Notes: generated by a model not told the origin, from the letters alone. A stretch of 64,000 nucleotides of DNA from Ianthella basta (GCA_964019415.1 OZ025872.1:2786699-2850698); one strand, 5' to 3'; counted from the first letter of the stretch, positions 40,701 through 51,822 are shown. Numbers and translations are program-made.

Positions 40701-41421
40701 AAAGTGGTATAGCCATGGCCGTACCAGTCGTACCACCTCCAGCAGCCCTGCATTCTTCCCCAAATTCCACTTGGCCCTTCACTTTCAAAACTTTGATTTT
40801 CATACATTCTGGAAGTCATCAAGGATCTCCAGTGATGAAAGTTGACAGTTTTGGACGCAGTTGCAATATCAGCCATCAGCAATGCCATATCCAACTTGAG
40901 GTGTTGGCTGCTCTAAATATTTGCCATAATGTCGTAGTTGCTAGCTTGCTGCACACTGACTGGTTATCACCTCTAAAAATAGCATAGTGAGAAGCTACCC
41001 AGCATGCTGTAGTCCTCAGATGCTTATGCTGGTGTAAACAATCATAAGCTGTCCATTCCATGTCCTGACCTATTCGCATGCTCTGCTACCCCCACCAATA
41101 ATTGTATTCAGGACTTTCAGTAATTTTTAACTCTATATTGCACTTACAGATATTCTTGTATCTCTTGATCATAAACTGGATGCAAAATGGCAGCACTTTG
41201 GTACCTTCCTCAATGTGGATTACAATGTCATGGAGGCCATTCAACGAAACAAAGGAGGCAACCCAGAAGACTGTATGTTGGAATTGGTGAGCAAGTGGAC
41301 CTCCAACCAGCCAGGAATGGGGACCCTCCCCCGCAGATGGAAGACAGTAGTGGATGCTGTGTGGAGGGTCGGTGATAGAAGCTTAGCAGAAACCTTGGCA
41401 CGCAAGTTTGGAGAGCAGTAG
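5250..41421 (+). CDS. Gene B: pseudokinase, long coiled coil, ZU5, death-domain scaffold
   Basis: Complete gene, about 1,690 residues. Exons: 5250-5288, 10326-11073, 13372-13568, 13670-13732, 14633-14674, 14834-14875, 14954-15052, 16490-16540, 16771-16869, 16955-17023, 17100-17204, 20273-20377, 20446-20592, 20663-20746, 22353-22478, 24732-24815, 25323-25448, 27047-27172, 31695-31820, 31895-32020, 32116-32184, 32418-32543, 33438-33563, 33636-33761, 33841-33924, 34793-35041, 35131-35385, 35494-35533, 35705-35773, 37574-38169, 38260-38409, 38478-38688, 38826-38918, 41150-41421. Every junction keeps frame. The first exon (MASKIVSGLKSVF) was chosen because gene D has a matching short exon with the same phase-0 donor. 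Domains: pseudokinase about residues 40-328, coil 329-1213, ZU5 from about 1270, death domain in the last 90. ZU5 plus death domain is the UNC5/PIDD/ankyrin arrangement; a kinase fold and long coil in front is not one I know. Probable cytosolic signalling scaffold (inference). Confidence 0.88.
6540..6812 (+). pseudogene. RecQ-like DNA helicase N-terminal fragment
   Basis: One reading frame shows consecutive RecQ/SF2 helicase signatures. They are a Q-motif-like FQRLKQEQVQAV, then the Walker A region VSLPTGFGKSLIY with the catalytic GK[S/T] lysine, then motif Ia ALVISPLSALMLDQ. The frame begins with GARIEAIARRVAAAAG and closes at 6872 after an unrelated tail, so motifs II to VI are absent here. 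RecQ-like helicases unwind DNA 3' to 5'. Here the fragment is probably a captured or truncated transposon gene inside intron 1 of gene B. It could be the first exon of a longer gene, but I found no continuation. Confidence 0.75.
6939..7006. repeat. Short foldback hairpin
   Basis: The left arm AGTCTCGTACCAGACC (6939-6954) pairs with GGTCTGGGTATGAGACT (6990-7006). The end motif (GTAGTCTCATACCCAG) resembles that of the hairpin at 36516-36601, suggesting a common family of tiny foldback elements. Confidence 0.6.
7518..8305. mobile_element. 788-bp long foldback element
   Basis: The outer ends AATAGACCAGTTGC (7518-7531) and GCAACTGGTCTATT (8292-8305) are exact reverse complements. The match continues inward, with substitutions, through CATATGATGTCATCACTGGTGG and CACCTGACGGTTGTTGATTG and on to about 7800 and 8010. 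Nearly the whole element is therefore two inverted arms of about 290 bp. There is no coding potential beyond chance frames. Confidence 0.75.
10326..13568 (+). CDS. Pseudokinase domain of gene B (two exons)
   Basis: Exon 10326-11073 ends in phase 1 and joins 13372-13568. A TKL/RIPK-like kinase fold is visible: a glycine-loop remnant AGSLGTLYPG, the beta-3 lysine in CIVKVYN (about K70), a hinge-region ALVMEMC, and the alpha-E GMIYLHSKGIVHGEL. Catalytic residues are lost. HRD is HGE (about residues 170-172), the catalytic-loop Asn is Lys, and the DFG position reads GVD (about 197-199). The APE-like PPE and the alpha-F VDVFSFG remain, as does the C-lobe CLDEHPPVRGTFEDV. It is 52-60% alike by eye to the gene D domain. 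ATP might still be held through the beta-3 lysine, but phosphotransfer is unlikely (inference). Confidence 0.9.
11074..13371 (+). other. Gene B intron inside the kinase domain (2.3 kb)
   Basis: AT-rich with short repeats, including TATATA at 12232-12247 and a GCATGCATGC run near 12604-12616. On the minus strand from about 11640 to 11290 there is an interrupted Arg/Glu-rich frame (ERLAAETTKVTEARLQRDRQ) of the kind found near the N-terminus of Helitron-like proteins. It contains stops and is at best a relic. Confidence 0.45.
13670..35385 (+). CDS. Coiled-coil exon array of gene B (24 exons)
   Basis: Twenty-four consecutive exons, all phase 0 at both ends, encode about 885 residues of Lys/Glu/Gln/Leu-rich heptad sequence without Pro or Gly clusters. 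Lengths in order are 63, 42, 42, 99, 51, 99, 69, 105, 105, 147, 84, 126, 84, 126, 126, 126, 126, 69, 126, 126, 126, 84, 249 and 255 nt. Seventeen are exact multiples of 21 nt (one heptad), and eight are exactly 126 nt (six heptads). This looks like growth by duplication of heptad-sized exons, or strong selection to keep the register. The rod presumably drives parallel oligomerisation and spaces the pseudokinase from the ZU5-death tail. The general sequence also resembles myosin-tail-like coils, so homology searches will give many non-specific hits. Confidence 0.88.
15053..16489 (+). repeat. Gene B intron with partial inverted repeats
   Basis: The sequence around 15141-15165 (TTATTCCCAGGCCGTC) recurs near 15733-15750 (GGTTCCCAGGCCTTCC), and in inverse orientation near 15775-15796 (ATGGCCTGGGAATGAGGCC). 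This suggests copies of a small foldback element. No exon is supported in the rest. Confidence 0.45.
16541..16770 (+). repeat. Intron made of a GT tract and a complementary CA tract
   Basis: The 230-nt intron begins directly with an imperfect (GT)n run (16541-16597), whose first GT is the donor. A perfect (CA)n run of about 88 bp follows (16649-16736), with the acceptor TACAG a further 30 nt downstream. The two tracts are complementary and could fold the intron into a hairpin that brings the splice sites together. In antisense and sense these runs give long Cys-Val and His-Thr reading frames that are not genes. Confidence 0.9.
17205..20272 (+). other. Gene B intron (3.1 kb) with transposon remnants
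   Basis: From about 18105 to 18515 the DNA is richer in CpG than its surroundings. One frame contains ETAGQREARLEVNAAEW, a motif style seen repeated at the N-terminus of Helitron-type proteins; it is short and unsupported elsewhere. A foldback element lies at 19462-19587. I found no exon of gene B here. Confidence 0.45.
19462..19587. repeat. 126-bp foldback element
   Basis: The left arm (about 19462-19507, with core AACCTCTTAGTGTGTGATACG) pairs with the right arm (about 19546-19587, with core CGTATCGCAAACTAAGAGGT). They flank a GC-rich centre with GGCGCGAAAGCGAG. The arms are imperfect, as in an ageing MITE. Confidence 0.6.
21042..21183. repeat. 71-bp tandem duplication
   Basis: Two adjacent identical copies, 21042-21112 and 21113-21183, beginning ACTCATACTGTAAAACC and ending TAGTACATACTT. 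The identity of the copies means the duplication is recent or an assembly artefact. It lies in an intron of gene B. Confidence 0.9.
21226..22114. mobile_element. Foldback element next to an inverted-repeat element
   Basis: TTAAAGTGGGCTAGG (21226-21240) pairs with its reverse complement at 21367-21381 around a CGAGGCTTCGCCTCG stem. Directly after it, ATGATATAGAGTGACTTG (about 21382) pairs with CAAGTCACTCTATAGTTCAT (about 22095-22114), bracketing about 730 bp with GC-rich patches. One composite or two nested elements are possible. The internal frames are short. Confidence 0.6.
22620..22965. repeat. Dispersed repeat, copy 1 (ATTCG-rich family)
   Basis: Shares ordered blocks with 51342-51716. 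TCAGTCAATATCTACAGAACAAAACA corresponds to TCAGTCGATATCTATGGAACGAAACA there. Further matches are a CCCGCTCTGTTCTTC-like block, a GTGGAACAAATATTCAACTATTCGTTCA-like block and a terminal GTTCAACCC. This copy is older and more diverged. It lies in an intron of gene B. Confidence 0.65.
22966..24731 (+). other. Gene B intron remainder, nothing recognised
   Basis: About 1.8 kb of intron before the 24732 exon. I see no repeat with a clear partner in the window, and no open frame with coding character. Confidence 0.5.
26413..26850. mobile_element. 438-bp inverted-repeat element with 9-bp target duplication
   Basis: The ends TAGTCTAGCCGCTAGTCCCTAC and GTAGGGGCTAGCGGCTAGACTA are inverted repeats. The similarity continues inward (AGTAGGGTTTAGCAGAATGTG against CACATTCTGCTAGACCCTAC). 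The flanks carry an exact 9-bp direct repeat, AATTGCCAC, at 26404-26412 and 26851-26859. A 9-bp duplication with long inverted repeats is typical of Mutator-like (MULE) elements. There is no transposase, so it is non-autonomous. A 12-nt G run near 26449 lies inside. Confidence 0.85.
28056..30980 (+). mobile_element. Non-LTR retrotransposon: reverse transcriptase with restriction-like endonuclease
   Basis: Uninterrupted 974-codon frame, clearly more GC-rich than the surrounding intron. The N-terminus has a possible zinc knuckle (CAVC, then H and C). Reverse-transcriptase signatures follow in order: GGPDGLLPQHLK; KKDGGLRPIAVG; motif A LKLDFRNAF (Asp about 400); motif B VQQGDPLGP; motif C YLDD (about 481-484). 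The C-terminus has a CCHC cluster CSQCGG...HGLSC (from about 787), then RPDG (846-849) and WDVTCPD (from 863). That is the RPD-X-D layout of the restriction-like endonuclease used by R2, R4, CRE and NeSL-type elements to nick target DNA. No N-terminal APE endonuclease is present. The frame is open, so the copy is young or still under selection. It lies in the same orientation as gene B. The true start may lie upstream of the first ATG. Confidence 0.92.
31122..31155. repeat. Hairpin shared with 52.6 kb
   Basis: AGACAGCACTACCGTGCTGTCT is a perfect palindrome-like hairpin, preceded by CCATCCCTACAT. The same combination occurs in inverse orientation at about 52632-52665. It sits 150 nt after the retrotransposon stop, so it may be the 3' end of that element or an independent small repeat. 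Confidence 0.7.
32544..33437 (+). other. Gene B intron, nothing recognised
   Basis: About 0.9 kb of AT-rich intron between two 126-nt coiled-coil exons. No repeat with a partner in the window. Confidence 0.5.
33925..34792 (+). other. Gene B intron, nothing recognised
   Basis: About 0.9 kb before the 249-nt coiled-coil exon. Contains ATTC and CACA-rich patches. No coding exon is supported. Confidence 0.5.
35705..35773 (+). CDS. Candidate optional 69-nt linker exon of gene B
   Basis: Flanked by CTGCTATAG and GTGAGT and phase 1 at both ends, so it can be included or skipped without changing frame. It encodes a Gly/Arg-containing linker (GLGAMQRSQGILPLRFRTGT...) between the coil and the ZU5 exon. 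The preceding exon is 35494-35533. Direct splicing of 35533 to 37574 also keeps frame (G joined to GT GAT). This is a natural place for alternative splicing (inference). Confidence 0.55.
35774..37573 (+). other. Gene B intron (1.8 kb) before the ZU5 exon
   Basis: Contains the perfect foldback at 36516-36601. Otherwise no supported exon; a Leu/Ser-rich frame at about 36850-37010 is not convincing. Confidence 0.5.
36516..36601. repeat. 86-bp foldback element
   Basis: TAGCCTCATACCCAGTCCC at 36516 pairs with GGGACTGGGTATGAGGCTA ending at 36601. The arms extend inward to a short loop around TTCGCTCGGAAGCGG, so almost the whole element is stem. The end sequence resembles the hairpin at 6939-7006. 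Confidence 0.85.
37574..38169 (+). CDS. ZU5 domain exon of gene B
   Basis: Starts in phase 1 (G joined to GT GAT GAA) and ends in phase 0. After about 25 residues it shows the ZU5 beginning GGKFTLGSGDALQANGDASL, then the LEFPPGAVATDTPVRFAI core and the GYKPGSVVVYL and LLQPVRLLLNHW strands. These are the hallmark Gly/Pro-containing strands of ZU5 domains in UNC5, ankyrin, PIDD and ZO-1. The remainder (KYEFEEVEADYTIHTHMGVL, HTHMGVLTIRK) continues the beta-rich fold. ZU5 domains pack against UPA and death domains, and in PIDD they mediate autoproteolysis. I see no clear HFS autocleavage site here. Confidence 0.92.
38260..38918 (+). CDS. Post-ZU5 beta-rich region of gene B, UPA-like position
   Basis: Exons 38260-38409, 38478-38688 and 38826-38918, with phases 0, 1 and 1. 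They encode about 150 residues placed between ZU5 and death domain, exactly where UNC5 and PIDD have a UPA domain. Sequence features are QYAWEVASNVTQFRYADG, GWNAVIDGTHAV, ILYKIYYISPGEKRTKRG and a Pro-rich linker (FPVPRVPSEPDDAAMPLV). I do not recognise it confidently as UPA; the assignment is by position and beta character. Confidence 0.7.
38919..41149 (+). other. Gene B last intron (2.2 kb)
   Basis: Holds a hAT transposase relic on the minus strand (40090-40400) and a near-tandem CCTGAAGGAAGGT pair at about 39682-39720. The sequence from about 40620 to 41100 has no supported gene, though parts may belong to the same hAT copy. Confidence 0.55.
40090..40400 (-). pseudogene. hAT-family transposase C-terminal fragment, decayed
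   Basis: Reading the minus strand gives LLLTEVVTLLKLILVMPATN followed by AISECSFSALRRAKT. This is the characteristic hAT C-terminal dimerisation motif (usually ...MPATNA-SERSFSALRR-KT-LR). The frame then meets a stop where Trp is expected and continues as LRTTMNQDWLNHLI, another stop, and a stretch ending KDVANDFVSASELLHRL that fits the family tail. Two stops and the lack of the catalytic region mark it as a dead copy inside the last intron of gene B. Confidence 0.85.
41150..41421 (+). CDS. Death domain, terminal exon of gene B
   Basis: Phase-1 entry completes GAT to read DILVSLDHKLDAKWQHFGTF. The exon ends at TAG 41419-41421. Death-domain landmarks are the W-x-x-FG after helix 1, EDCMLELVSKWTS (helices 3-4), RRWKTVVDAVWRVGD (helix 5) and LAETLARKFG (helix 6). 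It aligns along its whole length with the gene A terminal exon, with conserved intron phase. Confidence 0.92.
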
Positions 41422-42426
41422 TCTTTTCCTTATTGTGAGTTGTGCAAGTGATGATGCTTATCAGTTGTTCTATACCTTTGCATAGTATATAGCATGCAAC
41501 TTATTGCTCAATCATACGTACATTTGCTGCACCAACTAATAATTGTACCATGCAAACTGGTTTGTTGGCAATGGATAAACTTCATTCTACTATAATAATG
41601 CTGATTTGCTTTCTTATCTCAGGTCTCTGGTAGCAATTATCACATTTTTCTCATATGTCATTGTGCTTGTGCAAACGTACCTTACATGATTGAGTAGCTG
41701 AAGATACATACCAACCCAGTGTGTACTATATTTTGTCTGACATTCAGATGCATAATGATTACCAATATCAATTTAATGTACGTACATACATAGCCCTTTA
41801 CAGCATTGTCACATACGTAGTAATACCTTTGAATGTTGCTTAATTGTACACTGTGCTTAATTATCCATCTACATTATTGTCATATTATTATTGTATAATT
41901 ATGTCAAATTATAATTTTAGAATTTGCACAATTACAAATTAAGGTATTTTATATGTAAGCTATACCGGAGCTAGGGGGCGGCTTCATGCTTCAATTACAG
42001 TATAAAATTATAAATATTTGTCTGACTTTATATGCTTGAGATCAACTGCACTTATGCTGCTTGTATATATGTGGCATTCACTATCGATATTATTGTTATC
42101 TTCATGCATAATATTGTTTAAAAGCACAATCAAGTCATGCATAATAATTAGTTGTGCAACAACGTTCACATTCGAATTCACTGAAAACACATGGCCCAGC
42201 AATATTAATGGCCATGGCCAGCTGTAGAATATATTATGTTCAATAAATTTGTATGCATGTGTATATACAATTACTATACTAAACATACAACATGCACGAG
42301 CATATAATTATTAGCATATGCACATCACACAGTACATATGCCATCACAATTGATCATAATTAATATAAAATGCATGTATACAATACTTATGTATATAAAC
42401 TAAAGCTATATATATTGTGCATATAT
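41422..42426. other. AT-rich intergenic DNA after gene B
   Basis: No gene supported. Very AT-rich with many ATAATTATA-type runs. No AATAAA lies within 100 nt of the stop, so the 3' end of gene B is not placed. Confidence 0.5.
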
Positions 42427-45356
<2,930 letters not shown>

Positions 45357-45405
45357 TATAATGCCAGGCCAATTGCTTCAGTATAAGTGAAACATGACAT
45401 GCATG

Positions 45406-45847
45406 TCAGTCGTCTTCACTTTCCTCCTCAGATGCCTCTGCCAGAAAGTTGAGCCACTGATTTACCTGACAAAGGAGATAGAAGAGGAGGCAGCAGTAAA
45501 ATAACATACGAACAGTATAGTATTATACACATTAAATTTCTCCATCTCAAGCACATTAGCACAATCCCACCAGCCTACACCACTGATTGCTTTTGACTCC
45601 TTGATCCCTCTCACCACCCTCTAACTTCTTACTACCCCTCCTGCACAGGTCCACCCTCCTCTCCTATTCCCATCTTTCCTAGTCCTTGCATGCCCAGTCC
45701 TTTCTCACCTTTCCCTCTCCCCCACCTGGAACAATGCCTTTTCCTTGCCAGGGAAGTCCTGGGCAATGTCCTCCTTCCAGCAGTGGTACACCTCTTCCTC
45801 AACAAGATTACAGTTGTAGAGATGGTGGAACAGATAGAGGAGACAGC
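45406..45847 (-). CDS. EIF4G2: eIF4G2 (DAP5/p97/NAT1) C-terminal exons, fragment
   Basis: Two minus-strand exons. 45847 down to 45726 enters in phase 2 and reads CLLYLFHHLYNCNLVEEEVY, then CWKEDIAQDFPGKEKALFQ. It splices in phase 0 to 45465-45406, VNQWLNFLAEASEEESEDD and stop. This matches the end of the W2 (eIF5C/MA3-like HEAT) domain of eIF4G2, which finishes with a GKGKALFQVNQWL-type segment and an acidic tail; eIF4G1 ends differently. The protein drives cap-independent translation initiation and binds eIF2beta and kinases through W2. The acceptors TTTGTCAG and TTGAATCAG are good, and the donor GTGGGG is weak. I found no upstream exons in the 650 bp before gene C starts on the other strand. 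It is therefore either a duplicated 3' fragment or the tail of a rearranged gene. Confidence 0.82.
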
Positions 45848-45958
45848 CTGATTCAAATTAACTTAAAACAAAAGTACTTCAATTCTAAGACCATAACTAC
45901 ATAAACCAACATGTCCACAATAGTATATAGTGTGTTTGTGTGCACTTGTATATATGTG

Positions 45959-45959
45959 C

Positions 45960-46029
<70 letters not shown>

Positions 46030-46060
46030 CACGCACGCACACGCACACACACGCACACGC
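45959..46060. repeat. (CA)n microsatellite with CGCA interruptions
   Basis: About 100 bp, with the last third containing ACGC variants. It lies between the eIF4G2 fragment and gene C. Confidence 0.97.
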
Positions 46061-46505
46061 TTCATCATAAGTACTTTATTTTGCAGCAAGCAGGTAGCTA
46101 CTCAGGTTAAGTGCCTCTTCAGCAATGGGGGACACACGTACGTACCTTTTCATTAGTACAGCACATGTACGGTGCTTTTCTCTGTGGTCCCTCAAGTCAC
46201 TAGTCGCTAGATCATCAGTTGGCAACATCGACATAGCTAATAGAGACTTCAGTGAAGGCGTGATTTAGACATCTTAACATCAAAGAAGGAGGCAACTCCG
46301 GAGAACATTCCACTGCACTAAGTGCTACTACAGCCATAGACACGTGTCTAAGACTATGCTTCAGTGCACCATAGCTCGAGCCGTAGCTATAGCGTTAGCC
46401 ATTTTGCTTGCAATGGTCAAGGAAATGGCGCGTAAATTAGAGTGGGAGGATCCGGAGTAGCTCTATTCAGTAACAGCCCAGCGGACCAACTATCTATGAG
46501 TGGAG

Positions 46506-48079
46506 ATGGCCGGTCAGTGTTGTTCCCCCAACACTGTTTGATCATAGATGCATACTATATATATCGTGTAACCTTCCTGTTCTTTCTTCGCACCATAGAA
46601 AGGAATTACGATGAGGAAGTTATCCGGAAAGTATTCCTGAAATCCAGGGACACGCTCCTTAGGCGTCTGCCCACCCACACTCTCCCATCATTGCTAGAGT
46701 GTGAGAGCATCATCAGCGAATCGGAGAGAGCCTTGATCACTGTTGGCGGCAGCACCAGGTAGCTACGAACTACTGTCATGTCTCTACATGTGCAGTAGGT
46801 ATAGGCTTTAGCTGTAGTCTGTGTTTAGGCCGGGTTTGAAGGGTACAGAACCTTTTGTGCTCTCTTCAGGCTATAATCATGGCAATGTACCCTTCTTGAA
46901 AGGTACCACTAGTCATGTGGTGTGGATAGTAGTATTTATGCATTATAATTACACACTGTGTCATGAGGCTCTCCCTTCTTACATTCATCTCATAAGACTA
47001 TGAGACTCGCTCAGGCTCACCCTAACCTTAGTAAATTTTGCATGCCATTTGAAATCACTCAATAATCGTTTGTATGGATTTGCTTGGCCTTGTGTTGTGG
47101 TATCGGTTGAAACATCATCACCATTGTTGTGGTGTGAACGGATACATCTCAATCGAACATAGACAGCTTCTTTAGGTGCACATCTTAGATAGGCTGTAGG
47201 TGTGTGTCTCAGTCTAACACATATAGCTGATCAGTGTGTGTGTCCTGAGTGTATGTCACTCAACATCTATTCCTCCCTGCATGTGTCACTCTAATGTTGT
47301 GTGTGAGATGCAATAGACTGTGTGGTGCATGTGTACAAATGGGCTGCATTGCCATTTAAGTGGCCATGGGGTGATGGCACAACTGTGAGGCCTGATCAGT
47401 AGGTTTTGGCCATGGAGCCCTTCATTAACTGAACGAAGGCCTTTACAGCCAAAACATTCTGTTCAAGCCTTCCAGTTGCTATGTTGTACCCTCCTGGAAA
47501 GCCAGTACATGTGCTCATCAATATTCTTGCACATAGTTTCTACGATACAGAACCTGTCTAAGATGGTCACTGTGTTAAACATTACAATCTACTGTGCCTC
47601 TGAGGGCAACCACCTCTCTAAGAAGAATACAGTGGAACCCCACTAAACGACCACCTCTATAAAACGACCACCTTAGAAATAAGATCGCTTTAGTTTAATC
47701 CCCAATCCATGTACACAGGTATTGTTCAATTGCAGTACTAAGACCACCTCAAAAATAAGACCACTTTGCATGGCCTGGACGGTGGTCTTATTTCTGAGGT
47801 TCCACTGTGGTTAAAACTGGCCCATAGGTGGCCGTCATAGACAGGTTTCACTGTATCATGGTGCTTAATATGTAGTGAATAATGAATGCCTTTTTATCCT
47901 ATGGAATAGTTTGCAACAGAGAGAGAAACTGTTGGACATTCTACTGACAAAGGATGGCAGTGCACTCTTGAAGATGTTGGACATTCTAAACACGCGCGAG
48001 TGTGGCTACACAGAGTCAGTGGGAAGGCTCTTTGCTGACATGGACACAATGCAGAAAGACAAGTCTACGAAACCAACAG
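46506..48079 (+). CDS. CARD-encoding exons of gene C
   Basis: A tiny first coding exon (ATG GCC G, donor GTCAGT) joins in phase 1 to 46599-46758. That exon joins in phase 2 to 47922-48079, completing an Arg codon at REKLLDIL. The protein begins MAERNYDEEVIRKVF, followed by LKSRDTLLRRLP (helix 1), LPSLLECESIISESERALI (helices 2-3), REKLLDILLTKDGSALLKML (helix 4) and YTESVGRLFADM (helix 6). The (T)REK-LLDIL-KDG-A pattern is the core CARD signature. CARDs assemble filaments with caspases, BCL10 or other adaptors. The ATG was chosen because it is the only nearby one giving the right phase, with a good Kozak G at +4. Confidence 0.82.
47545..47858. mobile_element. Nested small inverted-repeat elements
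   Basis: The outer pair is TACAGAACCTGTCTAAGA (about 47545) and AGACAGGTTTCACTGTA (ending about 47856). The inner pair is CAGTGGAACC (47630) and GGTTCCACTG (47798-47807), with GACCACC/GGTGGTC sub-motifs. The CAGTGGAACC end is of the pogo/Tigger type seen in many animal MITEs. No TA duplication could be confirmed for the inner one. A partial relative lies near 56700-56862. Confidence 0.6.
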
Positions 48080-51000
48080 GTAAGCTATGAAGTGTGTTGA
48101 TGATATGACAAGTTACATATGTACATGTTGTTCTATATCTGATGACTTCGATATACTTTGGTGCACCTATTTCAACAGATTATTCTACCTTTGTATCTCC
48201 CAGTATGTGTAATTCTCTTAAACCTTAATTGCTCACTGGCAATGTGTCTTGCAATAGAAGCAGCCATCTGCATTCCAGCTAGTATGCTTTTATATCATAC
48301 CCAAGCCAACCCAGCGCTCAAGAGTGGGGGAAAAGGTTTGTGGCTGTGAACACGAAACTATAACGTGATGTAAAGTAATTTTGAATTACTGTACAGTGCT
48401 CTTATGGCGCTAGCTGTCAAGGAAGACTACTGAAGGTGGCTTTGACTGGGATCAACTCTTTCACTGTCTTGTAATGCCAGTCATTCTACTGACTGTACCC
48501 TAGCCGTTATGGAGATGGCTGTGCTTACAATACTTCAATCTTAATCCTCCTCATTTTCTCAAGATGGCGCACAAATTGTTACTATGTAGAGCAGCTATCT
48601 GATAGGCTCTGCCCATATTCTGGCAGAAGTCACAACATTCTACCAAGTTTCACCAGACCCTTCCTCCCCTCACTCACTCATACCCACTCCGGAAAGGTCA
48701 GGCATGTTTGCATGCAATAAGCATTGCACTTTGACTCTTTTGAGAATGTCCTTTGTTATTGACTTTAATGTGCATTTTTCTTGTATTGGTGTTTGTTTGT
48801 AGTCCAACATGGCTCGAAGGCTATTGAGTACCATGGAGAGGATAGCAGTGCTGCATCCTATCAGCTCTGCCAGGCAGTGCAGGTGCAGGGAGAGGGTGGG
48901 ACAAAAACAGTCTATGTCCCTGTGCAGGGTAAGTTGAGACTGACACAATTAATGTAGAACATATAAGTTATCTTTCTTTGACAATTCTTGTGAACACGAT
49001 TGTTGGTAATCTTACTATGGGACACTAGTCATTGCTGGGATCGGAAGGATGTCACCAACTAAATTCACCTGACTGTCAGTGGGTGTACCATTGTGCTCTT
49101 CAATGTGTGACTGAAACCAGTTGCTTGCCATTATGTCTCGACCACTGAATTATTATAGCTACTATCTATCACATTGCTTGCCAGCGCTGTAGCTAGCTAC
49201 TCACTGGTGTGCCGCACCTGCTAGTAAGCTAGGTAAATGCATAGCGTTGTGGAGCAGTGAGTGACCGCTTTTGACTTAAGAAAGTATGTACTTCCTGCGG
49301 AAACACGTTTACACGTGCCGAACTCGCGGGCTCGCAAGCTATGCCACGTTGCACCGTATCTTGGCCGTTTCTGGACGGATTCGGACGGGTTAGGGCTCAA
49401 ATTGAAGCTCTCAACAAGACGCAACGAAGTCTTTCATAGACTGTGCCACAAGCGTGATTGATGGTTTAGTAGTTTCACTTGAATCTACTTTCTCTCTGCC
49501 TTGCATAGATCCTCCAAGACTTAGAGGATCTAGCTGGGCAGAAATGCACTTTTGCAGAATCAGCCTCCGTAGGAATATGAATATTGATGCAAACTGTGAT
49601 GATACACCATCACAAGAGATGTATATGGGGCTTGCGTACAAGAGATCCCACAAAGTTCTATTTTATAATGTAGTACTGATTTTACAATTCATAATAATAG
49701 CATTGTATTGCATGATCTGATCTGCAATGCATGCCCAACTCTACCAGCATACTGCAGTTCAGGCTTGGGCCACTTATAGACTTGCAGGGTTGACCGGGTA
49801 AAAAGTACAAGGCAGAAAAAAGTTAATTGCTGGCATGCAGGGGTGTCGGGATATACCTAGCATTGGTCTGGCAGAAGTAATAATGTGCAAATGTCCTTAA
49901 TGTGTTGGCTTACCTCATCCTGGGAGGTGGGGGCATGCCCGCAGCAGATGTTTGGAATATTACACCTTCTGAGAATTTCCCTCAGGCAATAGTGAGGTAC
50001 AAAAGAAGCCTTGGGTAGCTACCTAATTGCAAGCATGAAATAGCTATGTATATACACCCATATACCCCCTCCCCTCCCCCCACCCACACACTCACTGCTT
50101 GCAGTAACTGAGCTATCATCTAGAGTTCAATATAGCTATTTCCATAGCTACATAAATTGCTGGAAGTAGTAGCTAGCTGACACTGTAAAAATGTGAGGCA
50201 AGCTTCCTAGGAGTTGGTTCATTTCAAACATGTAATTGCATGGGACTCACTGCTCTGCAAGTGGAAGCTGCATGTTATGAAAACAATATAAAGTGAGCTG
50301 GTAGTGCATCCCACTAGACTGTTCAAAAATTATATGCAAACGTCATAGCAATATATAAGCATTCTGGGCATACAGTGAGTTTGCATTGAAGTGCTGTTTT
50401 ACTAGCTAGTCTGCATGTATACTTGTAAAACGTCATTGTTACCTTTCAGCCAAGAAACTAACCCACCAGGGGAGGGAGCACTACCTCATTATATACTTAT
50501 TTAGTTGTGTACTGCATGCATGGCAATACCAAACGAACTTGGAATGGAACGAATAGGAATCGGTTTGGGACCGCAACAGCCTAAATGTAGACGCGACTAG
50601 AGACAGGAACACCACGCCTATAAATATCATTATAATGCAATGAATGTTATTAAAAATGAACAGAACAAGTACCATAGCTTCTAACTCATTTCCACAAGCA
50701 GAAGTGAGCTAGATGGCAGAAAAACTACATCATATCTACTCCTCAGGAGTTGGGCAAATAATATCTGAATGAATCTAGTGTGTTGCAGCTCCAGCTACTA
50801 AGAAAAATGCAGTTTTCCCCTTTAATCGGCGACACAAACTACAAGGTAAACGTTACAAACTAGCTTCAACCAGTTTTGAAAGCCTTCATCTATCTTTTAC
50901 ACTTGGGAACCTTCAAAAAATCACGAAGATTGCTTCTCGTCTGTGGAAATCGCTTCGTGTGAACACGGTAGAGGGTGCCATTTTGTTTATATACACGCCG

Positions 51001-51341
51001 TGTTGTTCAAAGGTACGCGAGGAATTTGGAATGGGAATCGGTTTGGAATCGCTATTATAAGGACTATATCATCATATCAATTGTTGCTGACTGCAAGTCG
51101 ATAGCATTCGATACTTTCTGCTGTAGGGAATGGAGGCGCAGTAGTGACAGAGCGAGAAGCGCGCGTGCCGAAGTGCGATAATTCGTGGGTAACTGCGTCT
51201 ACAAAGCTATTTGGAACCTTCTACAGACCAGCCCTTTACAGCGCGACGGCGGTGCCTTGACAAGTGCGTAGTATTCGCTGTAGGCCGAGGATGTTGAAGG
51301 GTTCGTGACTGCAAACTTCTCTGGAGTGATCTGATGTAGGA

Positions 51342-51716
51342 GTCGAACGAATAACCGAATAGTCGAATATTCGTTCGGTAGCCATATATTCGAAGGATAA
51401 TTTTATTCGTTTGAATTGGTGCTACTTAATGACGTCATAAAAATGGCCGCTACAACATAAACTCGTTTCGCTCATGAATCAGTCGATATCTATGGAACGA
51501 AACACCTCCTATATTTTATGGATTACGCAGAGACTGCAGCAAAATGCTTTCTGTCAGGTCAAATTCGCTCGTTCTGCTCTTCATCCGACTACTCTTCTCA
51601 TTCCCGGTAATCGCACCACAGAAGACAGTCATATTTGGTAATCACTTTCGGTGGAACGAATATTCGTTCATTGGAAGCAACGAATAGTCGAACTTAATAT
51701 AGAGTATTCGTTCGAC
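51342..51716. mobile_element. 375-bp ATTCG-rich inverted-repeat element, copy 2
   Basis: Starts GTCGAACGAATA and ends TATTCGTTCGAC. Several internal ATTCG/CGAAT runs occur in both orientations. The interior blocks match the copy at 22620-22965 in order. It is less decayed than that copy. Confidence 0.75.
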
Positions 51717-51821
51717 CCTTAATCTGATGGGCTACTTAAGACAGATGTGGCAGAAGATGAAATAATGGGATGTGGATTAATAACAGCAGATGTGCGCCTT
51801 AATACTTACGCAGTCTCAGCT

Positions 51822-51822
<1 letters not shown>

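Noticed and set aside
49454..49720. 88-codon frame with a hydrophobic tail in gene C intron
   Set aside because: An acceptor-like CATAG is present and phase 1 is open, but no convincing donor and no recognised domain.
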